Assembly (NCBI GenBank): GCA_917880885.1
Contig: OU862933.1
Location: forward strand, 7,983,452-8,047,451
Reading direction: 5' to 3'
Length of the DNA: 64,000 nucleotides
Source of the DNA: Limnephilus marmoratus
Taxonomy: Eukaryota; Arthropoda; Insecta; Trichoptera; Limnephilidae
This document shows, piece by piece, positions 34,401-44,800 of the stretch; within the stretch, counting starts at the first letter, position 1, and each line of letters begins with the position of its first letter. The translations under genes and the position numbers were made by a program. Below the pieces are notes generated by a model. It searched no databases. It had not been told where the DNA came from and saw nothing but the letters and a program-made list of their open reading frames with translations.

Positions 34401-37400
34401 TATGGATACGTTGCAGAGCTCATGGAGAGGCAAGCAAAACAAACGCTAATTGTTGTACTTTCGATTTCATAGTTATAGTAATGGAAACATTTTCTTTAAA
34501 ATTACGAAATCGAGTACAATACAATAGAGAACTCCAGTCTAATTTTTTGAAGACCTTCTAACATAAATAACTGCATTTTTTTTTTAAGAGCTAGTTTTAA
34601 TAGTTAAAATAATTGTCAAAGTTTTAATTTTTCTAGATCCCCCGAAAACCACTGTATGTGTATTGAATCGTGTGACGTCACCACTCCTGAAAAGTTACTA
34701 TAAGATTGGGCAATCAGCTGATCAACTGCCGCCATTTTGAAATTCGGTGTTCGAAGTATTCTCCCTAGAAGTAGCATTGCTATTTTTTTTTTGTGCAGTA
34801 GTTTTTTTTGAATATTTTCAATAATAGAGATAAACTAATAAGAGATACCTTTATTTTTGAAACTGAATTATTTAGGCCTAAATGATGTTTCAATAAACAC
34901 AACTAAATCTCTATAAACAGTATGTAAATAAACGAATAAATTAATATGATGGCTTGTGTCATACCTACATTCCCATACAATGACTTTACGGTGATGTCAC
35001 AACACGATGAGCAGTGACGTCACCACTAAAAATTTTAATACTACCAACCTGACGGCGTGTTTCTAGGACCCGATTAAAAATGGACTTTTTAATAATTTTT
35101 TAAAAAACTCTGCGTTTAACTCGTTGAATGCCGCGAGTAAATGGGGTTGGTTGTAACCAATTAGCGTTCGCAAAAAGCGGCAGCCATGACACCCAATGTC
35201 CCGCGATTCTGACAGCGTCCTTGAGAAATTTAGAACAATAGAAAGGTCAAAGTTCAAAACCAAAGAATTTTTCCTGCGCATGCGCAAGAACTGCGCACGC
35301 TCCCGCGCTCCGGTAAATCATTAATATAAATTATATGGAGTCACCAATCTAATTGCGGTTTTCTCTATGGTAAAGAGCGATAATAGAGCAAGCGATTCTG
35401 ACCGTGTTCTTCATACACTTTCTTTATACGTAAGGGTCAAAATCGCGTTTCAAAATCAGGACCCGCCGGCGCACAAGCGGCAAATGACAGGTTAATATTA
35501 TTAAATAAAACTTATATATTCAGAATCAGCGTTTATTGGTCTATATGAACATATTTTTTTAAAGCCATAATATTTTTCACTGGAGTTCCTTATTGCCTTG
35601 TCCTTGGCTTACCACTTTGAGACTTCTACCACGCGTCTATATTATATATAACGTTGTTGTCAGTGCCATTTTAAATTTTTGACATTTGAAATGTCCTTAA
35701 TGAATATAGATTTTCAGTCCTTTTCAGCTTTTGATCAAATTGCAATCATCTTTTAATTTGGGAGGCGGGAATGGGTACCGCCACCCCGGGAACCTTTATT
35801 AGATAACCAACACCTCTGCCATATGTCACCCCAAGTGGTTAGCTACGTTTGGTGATTTAGCAGGGGTGCCCGGGTTCATGGGATGAGGTTTGTCTAGATC
35901 TTGGAGGTGGATGACCAGGACACACTGAACCCCAGATTCCTACCCACCCCTTAAGCCCTTTTCCTTCCCAGAACTCTTCTCTCTTTCCTTTCACTAAAAA
36001 AAACCCTCCACACAGCATCCCCAAAGATGACATAGGCCCTCAGGGAAATTATTTTCCTCAGGGCCTCCTGTGTGGAGCTCATGTAAAAAAAAATATCTTA
36101 ACCGTTATGCTTAACAGTCATACTTGTTAAATTTAAACAGATGTACACTAGTCAACAAACAGAGATTATAATTGAATCTACATAAGAATTTCAACTACTA
36201 ATACGAGGGCTATTCAGAAACTAGGGAACGTTTCCGTCTGACGCCGCTAGGCGCGCGGCGATCACGTATGTTTTGGTGTGCGCATGCTCGTAGCTTCAGT
36301 CGGCATCCAGCCGTCAGAACGAGAACGTCTCCGCGCAGCCCGTTTTCCCAATATTCCAATTTAAAAGTGCGCTGCAATTTCAAATCCCGCCAGTTGTGAA
36401 GTGCGGTCCGTAATACGGTTTTTGTTAGCAAAAAACGAAACAACGCAACGACGTAATGAATGAAAGTTCAGTGCGAAAATGGTGTATCCGGTTTAAAAAT
36501 GGCCGAACCAACGTGCACGATGAAGAGAGGAGTGGCCGCCCGAGCATTGTGACAGACGATCTTCTCGCCAAAGTTGATGAGAAGATTCGTGAAAACCGTC
36601 GCTTCACAATAACGGAGCTTTTGCTTTGCTTTCCACAAGTTTCACGGACTTTTTTGTTTGAAATTGTGACTCACAAGCTTGGCTACCATAAATTTTGTGC
36701 AAGATGGGTGCCAAAAATGCTTACAGACCTCCATAAAGGTCAGCGAATGGGAGCAGCCTTAACATTTCTTGAAGCCTACCAACCACATGGTGATTCTTTA
36801 CTGGATCGAATCGTAACGGGTGACGAGACGTGAGTGAAGCACGTCAATTGCGAGACAAAATTGCAGTCCATGGAGTGGGGGCACACAAGTTCCCCCAAAA
36901 AACCAAAAAAAATTTTGCAAACCTTGTCAGCGAGGAAGATTATGGCTACTGTTTTTTTGGGATAGGCAAGGTGTGCTGCTTATTGACTTTCTCGAGCTTG
37001 GTGCAACAATCAACTCTGATCGGTACTGCCAAACATTGCGCAAGCTTAGAAGAGCAATGCAAAACAAGCGCCGAGGAAAGTTATCGTCAAAAATTTTGTT
37101 TTTTCATGACAATGATGAAGAACTGGCTAGCGACACAGCGTTTTGATGACGACGACGAGCTCTGGGCGTGCGTCACTGAGTGGCTGAGATCGCAGGCGGC
37201 GGATTTCTATGACAAAGGAATTTCGAAGCTTGTCCACCGCTACGATAAGTGCCTTAATTTGTTTGGTGACTATGTAGAAAAGTAGCATTTTAGTCACACT
37301 TTCAGATGTATATAATAAAATATTTTTCCTGTACCTAGTTTTTGTTTTATTACAAAACGTTCCCTAGTTTCTGAATAGCCCTCGTAGGTTAAACATAGAC

Positions 37401-37669
37401 TTATTATTATGCATTTTTTAGGTATATGCTGTTAGCCCCTTTAAATTTTTTGTTTCGTTTTTTAGGTTGGTTCACCTTCCCCGACTCATGGCTACTCTTC
37501 ATTCAAGTTCATTCCAGGGAGCAATGACGAGGCTATAGTAGCATTGCGTACAATGGAGTTTCAGGGTACCACCGCTTCCTTCATCATGGCCTTCCGGATA
37601 AACGGAGAGATGTTGATGGAGGAAACGCTAATTTCAAACATGAAGTTTGAAGGACTTGAGTTTATTTAA
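27940..37669 (+). CDS. CANT1: Soluble calcium-activated nucleotidase / apyrase (CANT1 family)
   Basis: Exons 27940-28476, 32287-32496, 34057-34290 and 37466-37669, all phase 0, give 394 residues; the human protein has about 400. The family hydrolyses nucleoside di- and triphosphates, preferring UDP and GDP, in a Ca2+-dependent way in the ER/Golgi lumen or outside the cell. One membrane segment (about residues 41-59, FITLVSTVGVVVLFIFYYY) follows a short basic N-terminus, so a type II membrane protein is expected. Family motifs are all present: ADLDTNS (102-108), VVFDGRLLTFDDRSG (164-178), LIDGDG (194-199), GKEWTT (223-228), GYMIHESG (272-279), FLPRR (290-294), PTHGYSSFKFIP (333-344) and the terminal FEGLEFI. 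A glycosylation sequon is at N79. An alternative start is the second Met, residue 11. Mobile elements fill introns 1 and 3, but no exon is damaged. Confidence 0.95.
28477..29567. other. CANT1 intron 1, left part
   Basis: AT-rich intron sequence. No gene, RNA or repeat end recognised. Confidence 0.5.
29568..31455. mobile_element. TAAGGCCGG...CATGTCCGAT element interrupted by another element
   Basis: Left end AAGGCCGGGATACATGTTCG and, inverted, AGGCCGGTAATACATGTCCG at the right. Same family as 9088-9215 and 9683-9977 (TAGTCTGAT..ATCAGACTA core). It holds the nested 29846-30838 element. Confidence 0.7.
29846..30838. mobile_element. ACAGGGTGT inverted-repeat element nested in 29568-31455
   Basis: TIRs begin ACAGGGTGTAACAGGAC and close TCCTGTTACACCCTGTA. 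Inside, a second inverted pair (about 30000-30180 and 30365-30545, with GAACGGTTGTATCTCCCTCA) encloses a single reverse-oriented unit of the 94-bp satellite that is amplified at 42811-43395. Confidence 0.8.
31619..32193. mobile_element. CAGTGGCGG-ended MITE with a perfect internal hairpin
   Basis: CAGTGGCGGTTCTAAGTTTTC-type left end matched inverted on the right (GAAAACTCACGGACCGCCACTG). The core has a perfect 24-bp stem (31986-32009 with 32025-32048) and a 15-nt loop. No matching 8-bp duplication, so the class is unsure. Confidence 0.75.
32287..32496 (+). CDS. CANT1: CANT1 exon 2
   Basis: 70 codons after TTTTTCAG, ending GGGGAG|GTACGT. Holds LIDGDG, GFKSEW and GKEWTTPGG. Confidence 0.93.
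32818..33070. mobile_element. Short MITE with about 55-bp inverted arms
   Basis: AATATCGTCGCAAGAAAACA on the left pairs with CGACGATATT on the right; the arms continue through CCGCCACTACCTAC. Lies in CANT1 intron 2. Confidence 0.75.
33110..33390 (-). pseudogene. Decayed LINE reverse-transcriptase C-terminal fragment
   Basis: The minus strand reads RWFGHVERMNE followed by an interrupted frame (RSGMPEEDMARSILE-like). This WFGHVERM motif lies just after the RT domain in common insect non-LTR elements. Stops and frame breaks throughout. Confidence 0.6.
33397..33966 (-). mobile_element. AACCCGTCTGCTTG element, occupied copy
   Basis: Reverse-oriented copy of 9272-9586. It differs by an extra block of about 235 bp (33620-33858) whose ends, CCCTTTCCGACCGGC and GCCGGTCGGAAAGGG, are inverted repeats of each other: a nested MITE. 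Confidence 0.75.
34057..34290 (+). CDS. CANT1: CANT1 exon 3
   Basis: 78 codons after TTTTTTCCAG, ending GTCAAT|GTGCGT. Holds HMNWVLPYKQIRRAIGIEWP and FLPRRCSKEPYNETKDES. Confidence 0.93.
34522..35595. mobile_element. CAATARRGAACTCCAGT element, copy 2, with nested TTAA MITE
   Basis: Opposite orientation to 17864-18544, with the same terminal 17 bp. The extra length is largely the nested TTAA MITE at 35120-35491. Confidence 0.75.
35120..35491. mobile_element. TTAA-flanked MITE (CTCGTTGAATGCCG family)
   Basis: TTAA at 35116-35119 and 35492-35495. The left end CTCGTTGAATGCCG is shared with 63043-63562, as is the internal AGCAAGCGATTCTGACCGTG. The right end is partly eroded. Confidence 0.75.
35791..36095 (+). 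repeat. Retroposon-like repeat, copy A
   Basis: Begins near AACCTTTATTAGATAACCAA, contains GGGGTGCCCGGGTTCATGGG and CCTCCTGTGTGGAGCTCATG, and ends in an A-run. Copies B and C are at 52555-52848 and 53047-53451. An A-tail and common 3' end suggest a SINE or LINE tail. Confidence 0.7.
36202..37386 (+). mobile_element. Mariner-type transposon in CANT1 intron 3
   Basis: TIRs of about 30 bp starting CGAGGGCTATTCAGAAACTA and ending TAGTTTCTGAATAGCCCTCG, with TA at both edges (36202-36203 and 37385-37386). About 1.18 kb, slightly short of intact mariner. Confidence 0.9.
36456..37285 (+). pseudogene. Broken mariner transposase
   Basis: Opens in the helix-turn-helix region (SSVRKWCIRFKNGRTNVHDE, RSGRPS), passes the WVPKMLTDLHKGQR-type linker motif and reaches the first catalytic Asp in IVTGDET at about 36833, where the next codon is TGA in place of the usual Trp. 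In another frame the second Asp (FFHDND) follows. Just after it about 100 bp is missing, so the segment that should carry the third catalytic residue is lost and the sequence resumes at the C-terminal RFDDDDEL ... RYDKCLNLFGDYVEK. At least one stop, frame changes and this deletion make it inactive. Confidence 0.85.
37466..37669 (+). CDS. CANT1: CANT1 exon 4 (last)
   Basis: Starts VGSPSPTHGYSSFKFIPG after TTTTTTAG and ends MKFEGLEFI with TAA at 37667-37669. It begins only 80 bases after the right end of a mariner in intron 3. Confidence 0.93.
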   Translation, partial: VGSPSPTHGYSSFKFIPGSNDEAIVALRTMEFQGTTASFIMAFRINGEMLMEETLISNMKFEGLEFI

Positions 37670-37999
37670 ACTCTTAGTGAAATGTTTGAGGCGCTATCAG
37701 AGGGGTTAAAAAGCCATTTGAACAGCTTTGAGTTAAATAGTTTGTTTATGTGAAATTTTAAGGCTGTAGATATTTATTATAAACTTTATTTGCTATGACC
37801 TAAAACAAGAGTAGTAGTTACGTACACCTACAGTTTGGCATTCTATGTAGACATGTATTCGACTAGAACTAAAAATATTTATTACTACGGCAACACCAAG
37901 GGTATTTGACATTATTTGTTGTCAGAAATCCATCTTGAAGTTTTTCCCATAACAAATTTTTAATTGCATTCATTTATTCAATGTTTCCATTTATTTATG

Positions 38000-38005
38000 A
38001 ATAAA
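38000..38005 (+). terminator. Candidate polyadenylation signal of CANT1
   Basis: AATAAA 331 bases after the CANT1 stop, before a pogo-like MITE. Confidence 0.45.
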
Positions 38006-38088
38006 CCACACAGTGGAAGGCGGGACGTAATTTAGTGTATATCAGCATATTTCAGTTGAATTTTACCTAGGAAGGTCATGTTTTAATA

Positions 38089-38404
38089 CAGTATAATCTC
38101 ACTAATCCGGCACTTCAATAGACCGATACGTCCAATAATCCGGCACCGTCCGCCCGCGCCTCCCTCGTCCCTCTTCCCCTATGCGCTCCATCGCCGTCTA
38201 GCAGTCTAACCTCAAAACTTGTCTCATGTGCACATGCGTACGTATTTACCTGTTGTTTTGAAGTGTGAATAGTGTGTATATTCTCTTTATGAAATGATTT
38301 GTTTTATTTATTATGATTTTTTCTCTATAATCCAGTAATCCGAACATTCCAATAATCCCGCACTCTCTGGTTTTTAATTGTGCTGGATTAGTGAGATTGT
38401 ACTG
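38089..38404. mobile_element. pogo/Tigger-like MITE
   Basis: Ends CAGTATAATCTCACTAATCC and, inverted, CAGTACAATCTCACTAATCC, with TA on both sides (38087-38088, 38405-38406). The AATCCGGCA-type TIR and TA duplication fit the pogo branch of Tc1/mariner. 316 bp. Confidence 0.8.
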
Positions 38405-38405
38405 T

Positions 38406-39875
38406 AATATAGTTACAAATGAACTGTCGTGAAATATTATTAATTTCATACCTATTTAAACAGTAGTTTTATGCAAAGGCATCACACCCCCTTTTGGAGA
38501 TTACAACTAATTTCCGAGCAACTTTTCGTTAAATTAAAAAATGCACTTTTACAAATGTACTCTTTTGAACCTACTTTCATCTTCCTGCGAGCCATCTTGG
38601 TGTTGCCATTTAAAACGATCACAACCCCTTCGTTTTTATCTCCTAAATGTGTCAAATGTTGTACGTAAAAACATAATCTTTCTTTGAATATGCAATTATG
38701 TTTCCAAATAACATCTGGCTAAACAATAAATATTTTCATCACCAGTTACCAACGACATTAGTGATAATTTTCACAAACCCCTCTGGTCATGAGCGTTTCA
38801 TATAATAGGGTTAAATTAAAAAATTGTAAATTACATTCTGTACAGTATTTAATATTAGTATGTGTTAAATAAATTTGTTACCTATGTGTCACTGCTTTAT
38901 TTTTTTGTAAATACCATTTTGTAGAGAATGAATAACATTTTCAAACAGTGTTTGTTTTATTTTGTAAGTGATATAAATGAAAATAAACACATCTGATATC
39001 GACTACTCCTCTTTCAAAGAGAAATTAACAAGTGTAGCATGTAGGTATGTTAAATTGGTTTTTTTGTCATGTTTTTAGCACCCTCTTCAAAAGTTTCCTT
39101 CAAATCATAGAGGTTTCTTGTCTTAAGGGTATTAAGCATCGATGCAAACTCCACTGACAATATAGAGGCTTTCGCTATAAATAAATTATATAATGTATTA
39201 CTATTATTGTCACAAAATAAGCTTTAGAAAAAACTGACATTCGACGACGAATAATGTGTTTACTCACTCTCAACATGCGAGATCTGTTCCTTTTTTGTCT
39301 TAAAAGATGCCATAAGAGACTCTAATTCCTTATTTAGAGTCTCGTAGAAATCAGTATCGTTCGAATCAATTTTTCCATCCATTTCCGCTGGGTCGCAATG
39401 GCTCGTTCAGAAAATTCTTTGCCGCTAATAAATTTAGAAATATTTTCAAAGACAAGACTTCATCCTTCACCATAAACTAATTGGGATGATGACGTCACCG
39501 ATAACATTTTTATTGTGACTCAAGTTCGATTCTCTGTATTTTCACTTATGGTCTTGATAAACCAGTGAATTTATATTTATCTGAGTGTCGTGTCGTGATG
39601 TTCTCTGACGCAATGCCTAGTGCCTAGCACATTTATACATCGTGTTCTGACTTCTGACACCTTCTGATTTCTGATAGACCGAACGGCTAAGTCAGATAGA
39701 AAGCTAGGACAAAAAGTTGGCACTTAACAAATGCGACTGAATGCTGAATGCGACATTAACCAATTAACCCAATGCGAAACTAATAAAACCAAAAAAAAAA
39801 TAAACCCGACAACAAGCAATAAAACCTCAGCGAATTGCGCCATGGGACCTAAAATAATCTTGTACAAATATATGC
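38406..39875. other. Intergenic stretch between CANT1 and RBBP6
   Basis: AT-rich; short frames only (for example 38471 and 39731) with no recognisable product. AATAAA-like sites at 38869 and 38990 could be alternative ends for CANT1. Confidence 0.45.
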
Positions 39876-39879
39876 TTAA

Positions 39880-40691
39880 GCCCGCCTTCCACTGCGAGCG
39901 GAGCGGACTCCGTACGGACCCCGCTCGACTAGCAAAAGTTAACTGCATACAAGTGCTTCAATCAAGAACGAGGTGAGCGGAGCGGACAAAAAGAGTAAAA
40001 ATAGTTTAGTACGGAGTCCGCTCGACTCGCAAACGTTAATTGTATACAAGCGCTTCCATCAAGAACGAGGTGAGCGGAACGGACCGAACTAGTTAAACTA
40101 GGTCCGCTCGCGCACACCATCGCCGACTAGTTTCTAGCGGACTCCGCTCAAAAACTGTCATCAATTCACCTTGACTGCATTTTTGTCGAGACGGAGGTGT
40201 TTATTGAAGAGGTTTGCCAATTTTGTTTATAGGATACGACTAGCGAAGATTGTCGCAATGTCGACAAAAATAATTTGGTTTAGAAAACCATCATTGAGAT
40301 GAAATTGGCGGAAATAAAAAAGTAAAATTTTTTTTTCAAAAGTTTTAAAATTTTTGTGATGAATTCCTTTTATTAATGTACAATTGCAAACATTTTTTCA
40401 TTGCATACATGCTGTCAGAATCATCTTCACTAAAATCAGTACTTGATACCACAAAAATCATTCCGTTCACTTCGAAACAAAGCGATTCTGATTCGTTTTC
40501 AATGGAAAGGCAAAACTATTTCTCATTTTTCATTAATCTCGCTCCGCTCGCCTCGCTCATTTCTCGCACGGGCAGTGGAAGGCAAACACCTATCTTCCAA
40601 GCGACTCTTTTTTGATCGAAGGTCAAAACTATTTCGCTCAGCTCCCACTCCGATCCGCTCTACTCTTTTCCGCTCGCAGTGGAAGGCGCCC
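39880..40691. mobile_element. TTAA-flanked MITE (GCCTTCCACTGCGAGCGGA ends)
   Basis: TTAA at 39876-39879 and 40692-40695. CGCCTTCCACTGCGAGCGGA on the left and its inverse on the right. Internal GAGCGGA(C) motifs recur, with a two-copy block around 39900-40110. piggyBac-type target, no transposase. It sits about 0.3 kb upstream of the putative RBBP6 leader exon. Confidence 0.85.
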
Positions 40692-40929
40692 TTAAGAATA
40701 ATTTTGATCCATATAGCATTTATTAACTCTAATCCATGGCTTTACGTTTTTTCTATGGCAGGCAACTTATGTCTTGTGTTTTTTTCTATGAGAAAATCGA
40801 ACGTTTTGCGGATACCTAGGTAGCCTTAATTTTTGTGAATGAAAGTTTACTCTTAAAATACGCTGTGTTTTATCTAAAAGTTTGTTAATATATTTCGATT
40901 CTTAAATGAATTATATGGAATATTTAATA

Positions 40930-41008
40930 TTGGTGTAGTTTCTTCACTGTTCAATCTTCATTTATTAACTTCATGGGAAATGATGGCGGCTTGACAGCGT
41001 TGTTCCAA
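40930..41008 (+). other. Putative non-coding first exon of RBBP6
   Basis: A strong donor, CCAA|GTAAGT, at 41009 follows a GC-richer patch with ATGGCGGC. The coding exon has an acceptor (TGCTTTTTAG) at about 41605, so an upstream leader exon is needed. The 5' edge is a guess. Confidence 0.35.
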
Positions 41009-41666
41009 GTAAGTGGTCGCTATTTGAGACCTTAGAACTATATTTTCTCCTTCTCCTACGAGGTGAAATTGTTTTGAACGGTTTATGCTTATTTTTAATT
41101 TTGTGCTCGGTATATGTTTTTGTATACGTACGAACTCATTACGTTTTCCCTAGACTCAAAATAAGCTACGGGAGTTTCTCTTTGATAGCCTAATTCGTCT
41201 GGCGTGTCGATGTTTGTGTGAGGAATTCAATTTAAAATTTCTCACCTTGCCTTCATCAAAGTTTTAAATCGACTTATGAAACCCTTTCTCCGTGTGTTGC
41301 GACCTTGGCAAACATTGACTCGAGGGGTTATGTTTCCCATTGAAAATTTCTTTCAGAAGTGGCCCATATGGTTTCAAATAAAAATATTACGATTTTTGAG
41401 CTTAGTAGATATAGCATGTACAAAAACGTGTTGTATTCACAAAATAAGTAACTGCAATGGAAGTAGAATTCGCTCGGTTTTCACATATACTCATGTTATT
41501 GATTTGTTTACTTTAACTAATGTTTATTACCCTACGATTCTTAATATATAATGTTATGTTTTTAATTTATAGTTATAATGTTATGTTTTTCTGTTTGCTT
41601 TTTAGGTAGAGCTAGAAAAATGAACCATCTCCATTACTTGTTATAGTAGACATACGATACGGCGTA

Positions 41667-41832
41667 ATGTCTGTTCATTACAAGTTCAAAAGCTCGCTCG
41701 AATATGACACTGTTACGTTTGATGGCCTACACATATCCGTAGCCGATCTGAAGACAGCCATCTTCCAACAGAAGAGAATCGGAAAGACTTCCGACTTTGA
41801 CCTTCAAGTAACAAATGCCCAAACCAAAGAAG
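41667..41832 (+). CDS. RBBP6: RBBP6 coding exon 1 (DWNN domain, first part)
   Basis: ATG at 41667 (MSVHYKFKSSLEYD), ending at KE with donor GAAG|GTAATT, phase 1. The start is fixed by close agreement with the family N-terminus. Confidence 0.93.
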
Positions 41833-44800
41833 GTAATTTTCATATCATTCACTTGTACAATGCACAAGAAGACGTTTGCATGGTTGATGTCACATGTGAT
41901 TTTTATTGAGTTTCATCTGCAACTGTTGATAGACTTCATCATGTTGTGTTTGATTATTCTTTTCTTTAAAATTTTGCACTTGTTATTTTTTGATGATGTA
42001 TATGAAAACTGTCAAAATCTGCTTAAATTTTTTAGTGACATTCCGTTACCCGTCTCGTCAAATACCCAAATAAAAATCACAAGCTGTTATAATTGCTTTA
42101 ACAATACAAAAATAAAATAAAAACGAATCATTATATACCATTTCATATACAGGATGTCCGGGGGTAAAGTGCATTAGCTTCGGGAGGTGATTGATTCTAC
42201 ATGATGGTAGGAGTAAAAAAGATTAACAACTTTTTCCGAAATTCCAACATTCCAAATTTCCCATACAAAAAGACGTACCTACTAAAAATCCTTAATGTGA
42301 GGTACGATCTTACTTGCTGAGAGCCTGCCGGGCGCCTGACTCGATTGTGATTGGCCCGTATCGTAACAGCGGAATATAATGAATCTGGCCGCACACGTCG
42401 GACTAATTTTATCTTTTTACGTCAAAACTACCCCTAAAAGTTGGAGGAAAAAATTCGGTTTATGGGGGATGGTCCAAAAAAAAAAATTTTTTTTTTTTAT
42501 ACTAATTATGGGCCGGAAAATCCGAATCTGAAAGAATTAGGCGGCGGCAAGCAATATTAACTGAGTTACACGACTTTAAAATTTTCTATACACACACACA
42601 TGAAAATAGTCATTTCGGAAGCATTTTGACACACGAAGTACGAAGATCATAGAAAAACAAGAAATGTACAAAAACATGTGCCGGCAGTGTTACCAGCTCT
42701 CAAAAATATTTATCCCTATATTATGAATTATGACTATCTCAACGGCCGTATTCTACCAAAAGTATAAAAATTCGTAGTCTTAAAAATGCGTAACCTAACC
42801 TAACCTAACGCTAGGTTTGTGTAACATGGTTTGTGCCCCTTTATACTGCCTGCTCGCGTCACGGCAAAAAAACATCCCTGTTTTCAAGTAGTTTTGCGGC
42901 TACGCTAGGTTTGTGTAACATGGTTTGTGCCCCTTTATACCGCCTGCTCGCGTCACGGCAAAAAAACATCCCTGTTTTCAAGTTGTTTAGCGGCTACGCT
43001 AGGTTTGTGTAACATGGTTTGTGCCCCTTTATACTGCCTGCTCGCGTCACGGCAAAAAAACATCCCTGTTTTCAAGTAGTTTAGCGGCTACGCTAGGTTT
43101 GTGTAACATGGTTTGTGCCCCTTTATACCGCCTGCTCGCGTCACGGCAAAAAAACATCCCTGTTTTCAAGTAGTTTAGCGGCTACGCTAGGTTTGTGTAA
43201 CATGGTTTGTGCCCCTTTATACCGCCTGCTCGCGTCACGGCAAAAAAACATCCCTGTTTTCAAGTAGTTTAACGGCTACGCTAGGTTTGTGTAACATGGT
43301 TTATGCCCCTTTATACCGCCTGCTCGCGTCACGGCAAAAAACATCCCTGTTTTCAAGTAGTTTAGCAGCTACGCTGGGTTTATGTAACATGGTTTGTGAT
43401 ACAAAAGTGAGTAAAATTTATAAAAAAATAAGTACTTAAAATATAAACATGTTATTTTACGTTATTGATATTGCTGCTTAATGGCAATACTTAATTTTGT
43501 GTGGTAAAAACATCTATGTTATCTTGTTTTTCTATGATCTTCGTACTTCGTGTGTCAAAATGCTTCCGAAATGACTATTTTCATGTGTGTGTGTATAGAA
43601 AATTTTAAAGTCGTGTAATTCAGTTAATATTGCTTGCCGCCGCCTAATTCTTTCAGATTCGGATTCCCCGGCCCATAGTTACCCATTTCAAAAGTTTTCC
43701 ATACAAGATGGCTGCCAGGCAATTTTCCCTCCCTAGATTTGACTTCAATGCCATTCATATAAAATCGCACTAATGCTCTGTCCAGGGCTTTTTAGCTTCA
43801 TGAGTTATGCAGACCAATCAACCAGGTACAAGGTCAAGGTAGCGCACTTCCAAATGACGGCTCAGCCGTTATGTCAAATACACAATTTTGAACACTTTTA
43901 TGAGCTTCTTGAAAACTTAAAATTGGTATGGATATATTCGGATATCCTTTAGACATTTATGGGCACTTTGGTTTGCCTCGCCCCGAGGCTTTCTTCAATT
44001 CCTTCCAGTGCTGGCATTTGAGCCTGTTTCCAAGATTTAAAAGTCTGGCAGGCCGTCACTCCTCGTCGACTCGGACCTGGCAAGTGGTGCTTCCGCCCTT
44101 TTTCTGCCTTGCCTGTCAACCTGAGTCTGACATCAGGGTTATGAAGATCTTATTTAGTCATTGCCGAGGATCGTGACCCACACTTCAATTTCCCTGGTGA
44201 ATGACTCCTCCACTCATGGTCCTGCGCTGCACGTAGACGTTCTGGAAATAGGTGATATTTGATCACTTCAATGCATGGTTTTTTTTTCATCCTCCGGTTT
44301 TTCCAGGTTGGAGTTCTCATTTTCTCAAACAAGTTAGGATAAGCTGTTGGCAGCCTATTGTGGAATGGATTATTTTAATATTGAAACTTATTTACAGTGT
44401 ACTCCGACAACAATGCCCTCATCCCCAAGAACACCTCACTGTTGGTTGCCCGGGTGCCACTGGCTCACCAACCCAAGAAGCAGTGGGAGGGCGCAGCACA
44501 GGGGGGCCCCGTGCCCCGTAGCCAGGACGGGGCTAGCGCCGCCAAAGGGGGCTCGGATCTCTCTCGCATGGAGGGCTCAGAAGACGACAAGATCATGGCT
44601 ATGATTTCACAATCCACGCTGGATTACGACCCCAGCAAGTGGGTTGATTTTATTATTTGTTCATTTATATAACTGCGGAAGCCTTTCAAAATACCAACTT
44701 TCACAGCAAATTAGTTTTAGCAAATTTTACATTGCTATTATACTGTGTGTGATACATTAGAATGGGATGGAAAGAGTGGAAGGTATAGTACACGCTAAAC

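Larger units (their letters stand above)
42507..43682. mobile_element. Inverted-repeat element carrying a 94-bp satellite array
   Basis: Arms at 42507-42664 and 43523-43682 are near-perfect inverted copies (GGGCCGG, GGCGGCGGCAAGCAATATTA, CACACACATGAAAATAGTCA, GTACGAAGATCATAGAAAAA). True outer ends were not found; ACAGGATGTCCGGGGGTAAA at 42151 may be a left terminus. Lies in RBBP6 intron 1. Confidence 0.75.

Noticed and set aside
36830..37285. Separate 151-residue protein
   Set aside because: It is the second half of the broken mariner transposase read in mixed frames.
42811..43395. CRISPR-like regular repeats
   Set aside because: The units are contiguous with no unique spacers, and the genome is clearly animal.
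43209..43439. Repetitive 76-codon frame
   Set aside because: Product of the 94-bp satellite; not consistent between units.
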